Program-made: the position numbers and the translations under genes
Source of the DNA: Closterium sp. Naga37s-1
Taxonomy: Eukaryota; Streptophyta; Zygnematophyceae; Desmidiales; Closteriaceae
Assembly: GCA_947471745.1 (NCBI GenBank)
Contig: CANJKZ010000768.1
Coordinates: 2,668,501-2,732,500 of the forward strand
Length of the DNA: 64,000 nucleotides
Direction: 5' to 3'
Part shown: positions 1-9,415 of the stretch, piece after piece
Layout of the letters: each line of letters starts with the position of its first letter
How positions within the stretch are numbered: the stretch's first letter is position 1
Notes under the pieces: model-generated
Seen by the model: the letters and a program-made list of their open reading frames with translations, nothing else
What the model was told of the DNA's origin: nothing
Databases searched by the model: none

Positions 1-172
1 GGTGTGGGTGAGTGGGGTGAATGGGCTAAGTGAGTGGGGTGAATGGCTAAGTGAGTGGGGTGAATGGGCTAAGTGAGTGGGGTGAATGGACCGTGTCGGT
101 GAGTGGGTGGGGTGAGTGGGCTGTGTGGGTGGATGGGGTGTGTGGGGTGGAAGGAGTGGAGTGTGCAGGTGA
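1..172 (+). repeat. GTGAGT-rich G-rich minisatellite
   Basis: Short degenerate tandem repeats of the type GTGAGTGGGGTGAATGGGCT. The hexamer GTGAGT, an ideal 5' splice donor, recurs throughout. The same repeat type is found at 586-890 and 6508-6715, and in reverse complement at 56030-57115. No gene is seen here. Confidence 0.85.
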
Positions 173-229
173 GTACACTAATTTGGCAAAACATGCATCT
201 ATGCTCTACCCAACTGATATCTGGCCTGT

Positions 230-585
230 TTGAGGCGTTTTCAAATCCTGCGAGGCACCTTAAAGAACTCACAGATTGAGGCGTTTTGTGAACTCAAATT
301 TCCTCACCCCGCTGTACCTCTGCTAACCCCTCTCAACCACTCTGTGCCGTTCTCAGCCCCTTCTGTTCCAGTCACTGTCCTCAACAGCACCAATGTTGAC
401 GACAGCCTATTAAACCCCTCCCACTTGGGCCTTCTGGCTTCTGTTCATACCCCACCAATCCCAAGATAATAGATCTAAATCCGATAATCTGATTCTTTTC
501 CCTTCCTCCTCTCTCCCCCCATTCCTGTTCCTTCCGTTCCAGTAACTCTCTTGAACAGCACATATACAAATGATCTCTCCTGGTG
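230..585 (+). other. Decayed duplicated exon relic (left arm, copy 1)
   Basis: Two pyrimidine-tract plus CAG acceptors (about 370 and 541) are each followed by related sequence that would encode V-T-(V/L)-(L/F)-N-(S/G)-T. The second copy runs into GTGCTG/GTTCTG followed by GTGAGTGG, where the downstream minisatellite begins. The arrangement recurs at 6235-6507, and once inverted near 57110-57165. It looks like a relic of a spliced gene whose last exon was duplicated; I do not recognise the source gene. No open frame joins the parts. Confidence 0.45.
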
Positions 586-890
586 TTCTGGTGAGTGGGG
601 TGAGCAGGGTGAGTGGGCTGTGTAGGTGAGTGGGGTGGGTAGGATGTGCAGGTGAGTAGGGTGAGTGGGGTGAGTGGGGTGTGTTGGTGAGTGGGATGAG
701 TTGGGTGTGCAGGTGAGTGGGGTGAGTGGGGTGTGAGGTTGAGCAGGGTGAAAGGGGCTGTGCGAGTAAGCGGGGTGAGTGGGCTGTGAGTGTGAGTGGG
801 GTGAGTGAGTGGGGTGTGCGGATGAGTGGGGTAAGTGGGTTGTGTGGGTGATTGGGATGAATGGGCTGCTTGGGTGAGTGGGGCGAATGG
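586..890 (+). repeat. GTGAGTGGG minisatellite (donor-like array)
   Basis: Dozens of GTGAGT or GTGAGC hexamers sit in a G-rich background, directly following the putative exon end at about 585. The array may have grown from a 5' splice site. It has G-quadruplex potential because runs of three or four G recur every 5-10 nt. Confidence 0.85.
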
Positions 891-1012
891 AGGAGATTGG
901 AGTGGAGTGGGGTGGAGTGGAGTGGGGTGCAGTGGAGTGGGGTGGAGTGGAGTGAAGTGGAGTGGAGTGGAGTGGAGTGGAGTGGGGTGGAGTGGAGGGG
1001 GGTGGAGTGAAT
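891..1012 (+). repeat. (GGAGT)n pentamer satellite block
   Basis: Tandem GGAGT/GGGGT pentamers. A longer homologous block lies at 6783-7128. Confidence 0.9.
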
Positions 1013-1079
1013 GCTCATTCCTTTTGCATGCTCAATCCTCCCGTCTCTTACACCCTCCCGTATATTACTTACCCCCGTA

Positions 1080-1745
1080 ATTTCTGCTCCTTTCTCTCAG
1101 GCTGCACGGGTGGCATGTTTATATAACTGGGACCTCACACCCGTTTCTCCACCTCTCTCCCACTCTCCTTCCGCCACTTTCTCTCTCCCTTCTTTCCTTC
1201 AAGCAGTAGACAGAGCACCCCCCTTGGCCACACCTGCCACATCATGAGTGGGAGGTGGCAGCATCGCCCTGCCTGCTTCTCACCCTTTCAGTCCCCCCCA
1301 CCCTCCCCCTCCAGCCTCTCCCACTTTCTCCAACTGTTCCACTTTCACCTCCTCCTTTGCTCTTTTCTCCTGCTCTTTGTGCCAAGAGCAACAAGCTTAT
1401 TCAGCTGGGACCTGGCAGCGTCGTCCTGCCTGCCTTTCAACCCTTCAACCCCCCCCAACCCCCACCCTCCCCCCGTCCTCTCCCACTTTCTCCCAGTGCC
1501 CAGAGCAATCAGCCTGCCCCAACTGGGACCTGGCAGCGTCACCCTGCCGGTGCAGCAGACTGGCGTTCAGAGGCTTTTTCCGTCCTCTGCCCTCCTCTCT
1601 CCTGGTGCCCTTCTCTCCCCCACATTCTCCCCTTACAGCAGTGCCCAGGGCACTCCGCCTGCCCCAACTGCGGCATGGCAGCGTCACCCCTCTCTCTCTC
1701 TCCCACACCCTGCCTGTGCAACAGCCTGGCGTTTGGAGTTAAAGC
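1080..1745 (+). repeat. Degenerate acceptor-like tandem repeat, copy 1
   Basis: About five diverged units, roughly 100-150 bp each, consist of a long pyrimidine tract, an AG, then a segment resembling GCCCAGAGCA...CCAACTGGGACCTGGCAGC. They look like repeated 3' splice acceptor plus exon start. The matching block is at 7215-7890 and remnants occur near 13110-13440. Three overlapping frames stay open only because of composition, so I do not call a protein. Confidence 0.6.
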
Positions 1746-1980
1746 CACAACAAATGTGCTGCTGCAGGTGGAGAGGACAGAGAGTTGGTGAGTAGAAAAG
1801 GGGAATGGTGATGGTGAGTGGAGAAGCAGTGGGGATGACAGATGTGCAAATAGGCCAACTAAGTACCTGATATTATCAAAAAGATGTTAAAACAAAACAA
1901 GTTAAGCTCTGTCCTTGATCATTTTCAGTTACACTCACGGTGATACCTCATTTTTGCGTGTCCTCTTGATCCAGAAAATC

Positions 1981-1981
<1 letters not shown>

Positions 1982-2074
<93 letters not shown>

Positions 2075-2085
2075 TGTGTGTTTGT
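1982..2085 (+). repeat. (TG)n microsatellite
   Basis: Nearly perfect TG dinucleotides for about 100 bp. The paralogous site at 8121 has about a dozen TG followed by a run of about 30 T. Confidence 0.98.
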
Positions 2086-2099
2086 CATTCTTTAACTCC

Positions 2100-3341
2100 C
2101 TAATGATCATCCTCCTCACCCCTACTCGTACTCTCTTCCTCCCAGGTCCGCTCCTTGTTTCCCCTCACCCCTAGCAGACAACACGAGAGTGCGCCCATTC
2201 CATCCCACCTTACTCTTCTCTCCCTCCCTCACACCTCTCCATCACCACCACAAATATCTCAGATGCCGCCTCACCACTTCATTTCCTTCATTGCCAGCCC
2301 TCTTAGGCTCCTCTCTGTGATGGAATCACAGTGCTTGCATCAGGTGAGGATACAGCATGCAGGCATCAAAGCGGGTATGACGTGATGGCTCTTCACTCAT
2401 TGGGTTGTGCAGACTTCAAGATTTTCTGCATGGCGGTCCACCTTTGACCAGGGCAACCGTGATTCGGCAAAATCGGTTGGACGGTATTATTTACAGTGAC
2501 CATATTGTATTTTCATGTAGATTTGAAGTCGTTTGCTTTTGTTTGCATGTTTGAGTGGTAAGACAAGAAACAATTTGCATTTGATTGACAAACAATAACG
2601 CTAGAGTCCACTTTCTAATTATAATGTTGGACTGGGAGGAAACCATCAATTCAGGGCGCTATATCAATCATAGAGGAGTGCTTGACTGCCCAGCATTTTG
2701 CTAAAGCACGGATGTTGATGAAAGAAATAATTCTCCTAATGGAAGAAATGGTATAGTTTGCATTCACGGAAATTGAACGTTTGTTCGAAAGAAACAGAGT
2801 GCTCAATAGCGAGTCTCATTTGTGAGTTCTGGTTGGGAATCCTCGACCTCCCTCGCGACTCCCTGCCAGCCAGCACCTGATTCTACGACTTGATTCCTTG
2901 CTCCAGTAGCCCAAGCCTTGTCAAGCGAACTTGTGTCCAGCGCGAAATCTAGTCAGATTAGCCCAGCCTAGACACCCTGATCCCTAAGAAGCGCTGGTGT
3001 GAGCTAATTCGTTGGATTTGGGCATGGTAGAACTTGGAAACACGTCAGCAATATGCCATAGCTTCGACACGGCGTAGGGACTCTCATCGAGATTGGAAGC
3101 TCCTCCAGCAACGCAAGCACGGCGGGTTCCTTCGTCACTCGCCTTACCTCCGGCTCGCAGGTCAGCGTGACTCGTAATCCGTGTTTCTCGACTCTCGTGG
3201 GAGAACATTAGGAGCTGAGATTCTGAGATCCGTACATAAGCGACTTTCCTTTCGTAAGTCCTTGGTCATTTAGCTCTGGTCAACGAGATCTTGTTTCATA
3301 CTTTAGCCAATAGTTCTTGCGGTCAATCCTTGGGAGTTTAC
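2100..3341 (+). promoter_or_regulatory. Conserved 5' flank of LRR gene 1
   Basis: No gene is recognised. The segment from about 2370 to 3341 is closely similar to 8430-9415 upstream of LRR gene 2, and parts (GCTGACCTGCG...GGAGGTAAGG) reappear inverted upstream of LRR4 near 54110-54150. It presumably contains the promoter and 5' leader. A 74-codon frame on the - strand (3208-2984) is preserved in the paralogous flank (9285-9061), which may mean a divergent transcript or simply recent duplication. Confidence 0.5.
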
Positions 3342-5595
3342 ATGGAACGTCTCGCACACATCAATCGACTTTCAGATGACCTTCTAACGAGGATTATATG
3401 GTTCCAGGATCGGAAGCCTTTCCAAACTGAGACGTATTCTTCATGGGGCTCGCTTCCTGAGTGGCATTTTAAGGCGAATAGATTCACTCCTCCATCCTTC
3501 GCAGATGCAGCTTTTAATCTGCTCATCGCGTCCGTATGCAGTCGCTGGCGTGATCTAGTTAAGCGTCAGGTCACCAGCATGGCAGTCCAAGAGAACCTTG
3601 GTGTATCTCGTCAAGATCTGGTGAACGCCGTCGCTTGTTTTGAAAACCTCACCAATCTTCACCTGAGCGACGGCAGTGTCGACGTGATTGACAATGCTTT
3701 CCTCGCTCGCCTTGCGTCCTCACGACCTAAGCTGAAAGCCCTTCACGTGGGTCGCAGGATCACACCGACGGAATGTGGAGGAAGCAAGGATGAGCACCCA
3801 GTTACTGAAGCCGGTCTGGAGAATCTCTTTTTTAACTGCACTCACCTGGAGGAGATTACACTTCACTGCCTCCATAAAGATACTGAGTTACCAGATTCGT
3901 TCTTTCAGCTGCAGCATCTCCACACAATTTTTCTCACCAACGTTTCAGCGTTCAGATTTGCCGAGTTTGCAAGACTTACATCGCTTACATCCCTCCATGT
4001 TACTGTTTCCAAACTGACACATGAGCAGTTGTCAAGCCTCGCTCGCATTGCAAGACTCTCCCGACTCATGATTTCCAGTGAAACCTGCCTCCTCAAGAAT
4101 GACCCACCAGCTGCAATCTTCCTATTAGCTCAGCTACCTCATCTCAATTCATTTGAGTTCCAGATTTCCAATCTCAGCCTCACTTCATTTTTTCCCCCAG
4201 GATCACCGTGCAATCGCCTGGAACAGCTGGTGATCACCAACTCCAATCTCCGGCGCCTTCCGGATGACATCGGAGAGCTGTTGCCACGCCTCCGTCAGCT
4301 GGCCTTTCGGGATTGTTCTAATCTTCACCAACTCCCCGGTAACATTACAGAACTTACAGCATTGGAGTGCTTCTCAATCACCAAGTGCTTGCTTAGAAGG
4401 CTCCCCGAGGAATTTGGACAGCTGCCTGCACTCAAGTCACTGATGCTGGAGAACTTGCCTCTCCGCAAGCTACCTGACTCCCTCTGCCAAGCTACATCTT
4501 TGGAAAAGCTGTTCCTGCGTGGCTGCTGTTGGATCCACCAGCTTCCAGCAGATCTTTGCAGCCTCACATCTCTCGAGACCCTTCATCTGCATCGATGCAG
4601 AGATCAGCGGCTCTTCCGTTTCCTTGCACAGCTGATTTCTCTAAAGAGTCTTGAGCTTGGCAAGTGCGCTTTTACCGTGCTTCCCAAGGGTCTGGACAAC
4701 TTGAGTAACCTGCAGTATCTCTACATTCACAACTGTGATGCAGTCAGAAAGATACCGCTTTCCATTAAAGCGCTCACTAGCCTTGTAACCTTGGTCATTG
4801 AGGATTGCCAACAGCTCACTGTGCTGCCAAGAAGGCTAAAATGCCTTAAAGCTGAAGTGTTTGAGGGTAACAAGGTGCAGACAGCTGTGTGGGTTTCCTT
4901 TGTCGCTGCCACTCTCCCTTGAGGTTCTGCTTTGGTACAGAAACAGTCGGGCTGATTCACTGCCGCAGATTTCTCTGCCGCCTTGTCTGAGGGAGTTGGA
5001 TCTGGGGTTGGCAGAGAACGTTCATGAGTTTCCGATCTTCCTGACATCTGTTTCTCAGCTCCACCTCTTGAGTATCTCTGGTGCAGAGTTGATTCAGACT
5101 CTTCCACGAAGCATCGGTTCGGCTTTGCAGCAGCTGCGCGATTTGCGATTACACGACCTCGAAGAGCTTAGGGAGCTACCAGAAACTTTCTCACAGATCC
5201 AACACCTGACAGCGTTAATGTTTGTTGCACCCAAGCTGACATCTGTCCCTGATAGCATCTGTGCACTATCTAGGCTGCGGGAGCTGGACCTGTCAGGATG
5301 CAAGGCCTTGCAGCTACTACCATCTTCATTCACACAGCTTCGCTGCCTCTGCACGCTTAAAGTTGAGAAAACTTCCATCAGCTCCCTTCCTCCTGGGTTT
5401 GCGCAGCTGACTGGGCTGAGGTGGCTCAGCCTGTCTGGCTGTGAGCGATTGAAGGCGTTGCCAGAAGATTTGACGGAGCTGAAGGTGCTGCAACACTTGA
5501 ACGTGAAAGGGTGCAAGCAAGCGATCAATGCCATGTCTCGTGCACTGCGCTGTGGCCTCCGGGACATGCATGGGCTGACCTTTATTAAATACTAG
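3342..5595 (+). pseudogene. LRR1: F-box-like/leucine-rich-repeat gene, frameshifted
   Basis: Intronless. The chosen ATG (3342) gives the same start (M-E-R-L-A-H-I-N-R-L) as its paralogues. Residues 1-75 resemble an F-box split by an insert of about 36 residues: SDDLLTRIIWFQ, then FNLLIASVCSRWRDLV. The rest is a long series of leucine-rich repeats with LPxxIGxLLxxLRxLxxxxC spacing. Against intact LRR5 (57743-59992), about 2 nt are missing near 4847; the frame then stops at 4922, while the remaining LRRs continue in another frame to 5595. F-box/LRR proteins usually present substrates to SCF ubiquitin ligases. There is no NB-ARC, TIR or kinase domain. It could still be expressed as a truncated protein of about 526 residues. 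Confidence 0.85.
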
Positions 5596-6234
5596 CACGG
5601 CATATTTCATTGGTTGATGTAGCCTTGTTTCCTGTTGGGTCGTCCTGTTTTTTTGTATATGATACAGGGCCTATGTAGAGTGATTTTGTATTATAAGGTG
5701 TTATAAGTTCAGACTAGAGGCTCATACATGTCAGATGATCCCAGGTGGTCGTTCTGTTAATACCAGTCCCTGCAGTTCTTTTCTTGCTGAGAATAAGGAT
5801 GAATCACAGCAGGAGCAGAGCAACAGTTTGCTGAGAACAGGAGGAGAGGAATGGCTGCAACGGCTGAAGGTAAGATTTTTGTAGTGTATGATAAAAAGTA
5901 CATGCTGCTGTGTGCGTGTGATTGTTTTTTTCCCTGTCGCCTCAGAAATCAGCCAGTGGAAAGCACACTGGTGCTCTTTGTCTCCATTTTCATCCTCGAT
6001 TGTAGTTGCTCCTACACTTGGCCCTCTAGTCCTCTCCCCATTTAGCTGTATTTCTCGTTTTTCCACATTCCTTCCGCTGCTTCACCATGTCAGTTCACAT
6101 CACAACCGCAGATGACCTATCATACCAATTAGAGCAGTTTGGCCTCTTCAGCCCATGTAAGACGATCAGGCCAGCGCCACTCAATTTCCCCGACCCACTG
6201 TACCCCTCCTAAATTCTCAACCCCTCTGTGCCTC
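5596..6234 (+). other. Spacer downstream of LRR1
   Basis: 3' flank of LRR1 followed by the start of the second copy of the left-arm repeat unit. No gene, RNA or clear repeat is recognised; short open frames here look incidental. Confidence 0.5.
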
Positions 6235-6507
6235 TCTCAACCCCTTCTTTTTCAGCCACTCTCTTCAACGGCACCAATGTTGAGACGGCCTATCAAAACC
6301 CTCCCACTTGGTCCTGCTGGCTTCTGTTCATACCCCACCAAACCCCAAGTTTCTAGACCAAAACCCCAAAAATCTGACTCTTTCCCCTTCCTCCTCTCCA
6401 CCCCTCCTCCCCCCCCCCCCCCCCCCCCCCCGATTCCTGTTCCTTCAGTTTCAGTCACTCTCTTCAACGGCACGGCATCCATACAAATTACTTCTCCTGT
6501 TGTGCTG
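6235..6507 (+). other. Decayed duplicated exon relic (left arm, copy 2)
   Basis: Paralogue of 230-585. Two acceptors (about 6255 and 6454) precede segments encoding (A/V)TLFNGT, and the second runs to GTGCTG followed by GTGAGTGG. A poly-C run of about 20 nt lies at 6410-6431. Confidence 0.45.
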
Positions 6508-6715
6508 GTGAGTGGGGTGATTGGTGAGTGGGGTGAGTGGTGAGTGGGGTGAGTGGGATGAGAGGGGTGTGCAGATGAGTGGGGTGAGTGCGCAGTGTGG
6601 TTGAGTGAGGTGAGTGGTGGCTGTGTGGGTGAGTGGGGTGAGTGGGCTGTGTGGGTGAGTGGGGTGAGTGGGCTGTGTGGGTGAGTGGGGTGAGTGGGCT
6701 GTGTGGGTGAGTGGG
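6508..6715 (+). repeat. GTGAGTGGG minisatellite, second copy
   Basis: Same donor-like G-rich array as 586-890, again starting directly at the putative exon end. Confidence 0.85.
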
Positions 6716-6782
6716 TGCTTGTTCCCGCTTTGGCCTTCAGACAGCTCCGTGGAGCTGATGAGGTGAGGCTTGGCTCTGATGG

Positions 6783-7128
6783 AGGAGAGTGGAGTGGAGT
6801 GGAGTGGAGTGGAGTGGAGTGGAGTGGAGTGGAGTGGGGTGGGGTGGAGTGGAGTGGGGTGGGGTGGAGTGGAGTGGGTTGGAGTGGAGTGGGATGGAGT
6901 GGGGTTGGAGTGGAGTGCAGTGGAGTGGAGTGGAGTGGAGTGGAGTGGAGTGGAGTGGAGTGGAGTGGAGTGGAGTGGAGTGGAATGGGGTGGGGTGGAG
7001 TGGAGTGGGGTGGAGTGGAGTGGAGTGGAGTGGAGTGGAGTGGGTTGGAGTGGAGTGGGGTGGAGTGGGGTTGGAGTGGAGTGGAGTGGAGTGGGTTGGA
7101 GTGGAGTGGGGTGGAGTGGGGTGGAGTG
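6783..7128 (+). repeat. (GGAGT)n pentamer satellite block, long copy
   Basis: About 345 bp of GGAGT/GGGGT pentamers, longer than the paralogous block at 891-1012. All frames are open through it, so long predicted proteins rich in E-W-S-G-V are artefacts. Confidence 0.95.
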
Positions 7129-7214
7129 AATGCTCATGCCTTTTGCATGCTCAATCCCCTCTTACACCCTCCCCATATTTTACTCACCCCCGTAACCTTA
7201 CTTCCCCCCATAAT

Positions 7215-7890
7215 CTCTGCTCCTTTCTCTCAGGCTGCACGGGTGGCATGTGTATTAAACTGCGACCTCATCCCCGTTTCTCCACCTCTCTCACACTCTC
7301 CTGCTGCCACTTTCTCTCTCCCTCCTTTCCTTCAAGCAATAGCCAGAGCACCCCCGTTGGCCACAACTGCCAGGGTATGAGTGGGAGGTGGCAGCATCGC
7401 CCTGCCTGCTTCTCACCCTTTCACTCCCCCCCACCCGCCTCCAGCCTATCCCACTTTCTCCAACTGTTCCAATTTCACCTCCTCCTTTGCTCTTTTCTCC
7501 TGCTCTTTGTACCAAGAGCAACAAGCTTATTCAGCTGGGACCTGGCAGCGTCGCCCTGCCTGCCTTTCAACCCTTCAACCCCCCCCAACCCCCACCCCCC
7601 CCCCCTCCCCCCGTCCTCTCCCACTTTCTCCCAGTGCCCAGAGCAATCGGCCTGCCCCAACTGGGACCTGGCAGCGTCACCCTGCCGGTGCAGCAGACTG
7701 GCGTTCAGAGGCTTTTTCCGTCCTCTGCCCTCCTCTCTCCTGGTGCCCTTCTCTCCCCCTCGCTCTCCCCTTACAGCAGTGCCCAGGGCACTCCGCCTGC
7801 CCCAACTGCGGCGTGGCAGCGTCACCCTCCCTCTCTCTCTCCCACACCCTGCCTGTGCAACAGCCTGGCGTTTGGAGTTAAAGCCACAAC
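7215..7890 (+). repeat. Degenerate acceptor-like tandem repeat, copy 2
   Basis: Paralogue of 1080-1745, with the same order of pyrimidine tracts, CAG and the CCTGGCAGCGTC segment. Identity to copy 1 is high, so the duplication of the left-arm unit is recent relative to the divergence among units inside the array. Confidence 0.6.
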
Positions 7891-8120
7891 AGATGTGCTG
7901 CTGCAGGTGGAGAGGACGGAGAGTTGGTGAGTAGAAAAGGTGAATGGTGATGGTGAGTGGAGAAGCAGTGGGGATGACAGATGTGCAAATAGGCCAACTA
8001 GGTACCTGATATTATCAAAAAGATGTTAAAACAAAACAAGTTAAGCTCTGTCCTTGATCATTTTCAGTTACACTCACGGTGATACCTCATTTTTGGTGTC
8101 TTCTTGATCCAGAAAATCCA

Positions 8121-8128
8121 TGTGTGTG

Positions 8129-8172
<44 letters not shown>

Positions 8173-8175
8173 CCT
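8121..8175 (+). repeat. (TG)n plus T-run microsatellite
   Basis: About 12 TG dinucleotides, then about 30 T. It is the orthologous position of the much longer TG run at 1982. Confidence 0.95.
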
Positions 8176-8179
8176 TTTC

Positions 8180-9415
8180 TTTAACTCCCTAATGATCATC
8201 CTCACCCCTAATCAAACTCTCTTCCTCCCAGGTCCGCTCCTTGTTTCCTCACCCCAAGGAGACAACACGAGAGTGCGCCCATTCCATCCCACCACACTCT
8301 CCTCTCCCTCCCACTCACATCTCCATCACCACCACAAATATCTCAGCTGCTGCCTCATCACTTCATTGCCCGCCACCTTAGGCTCCTCCCTGTGATGGAG
8401 TCACTGTGCTTGCATCAGGTGGGGATACAGCATGCAGGCATCAAAGCGGGTATAACGTGATGGTTCTTCACTCATTGGGTTGTGCAGACTTCAAGTTTTT
8501 CTGCATGGCGATCCCTCTTTGACCAGGGCAACCGTGATCTGGCAAAATCGGTTGGACGGTATTATTTGCAGTGACCATATTGTATTTTCATGTATATTGC
8601 TTTTGTTTGCATGTCTGAATGGTAAGACAAGAAACAATATGCATTCGTTTTGACAAACAATAATGCTGGAGTTTACTTATCAATCATATGGTGGGATGAT
8701 CAGGAGAAAATAACTAAAAATCATCAAGCCATGGCGCTATATTAATCATAGAGGTGTGCTTGACTGCCCAGGATAAATGTTCATGAAAGAAGTATTGTCT
8801 CCACATCGAAGAAATGGTCTACCGTAGTTTGCGTTTACGGAAATCGAACGTTTGTTCGAGACAAACAGAGTGCTCAAAAGCGGGTCTCATTTGTGAGTCC
8901 TGGATGGGAATCCTCGAACTCCTTCGTGAGTCCCTGCCAGCCAGCAGCAGCTGATCCCACGACTTGATATCTTGCTCCAGTAGCCCAAGCCTTGTCAAGC
9001 GAATTTGTGTCCAGCGCGAAATCCAGTCAGATTAGCCCAGCCTAGGCTCCCTGAAGATCCCTAAGAAGCGCTGGTGTGAGCTAATTCGTTAGATTTGGGC
9101 ATGGTAGAACTTGGAAACACGTCAGCAATATACCATAGCTTCGACACGGCGTAGGGACTCTCATCGAGAGTGGAAGCTCCTACAGCAACGCAAGCACGGC
9201 GGGTTCCTTCGTCACCCGCCTTACCTCCGGCTCGCAGGTCAGCGTGGGGCGTGATTCGTGTTTCTAGAATCTCGTGGGAGAACATTAGGAGCTGAGATAC
9301 TGAGAAGATCCGTCTATAAGCGATTTTCCTAAGTCCTTGGTCATTTAGCTCTGGTCAACGAGATCTCGTTTCATACCGTAGCTAATAGTTCTTGCGGTCA
9401 ATTCTGGGAGTTTTC
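8180..9415 (+). promoter_or_regulatory. Conserved 5' flank of LRR gene 2
   Basis: Paralogous to 2100-3341. No separate gene is recognised. The - strand 74-codon frame (9285-9061) matches that at 3208-2984 with only a few substitutions. Confidence 0.5.

Noticed and set aside
1915-2174. Cys-Val or Thr-His repeat peptides
   Set aside because: Translation of the TG microsatellite.
6694-7934. Glu-Trp-Ser-Gly-Val-rich proteins
   Set aside because: Translation of the GGAGT pentamer satellite and of pyrimidine-rich DNA.
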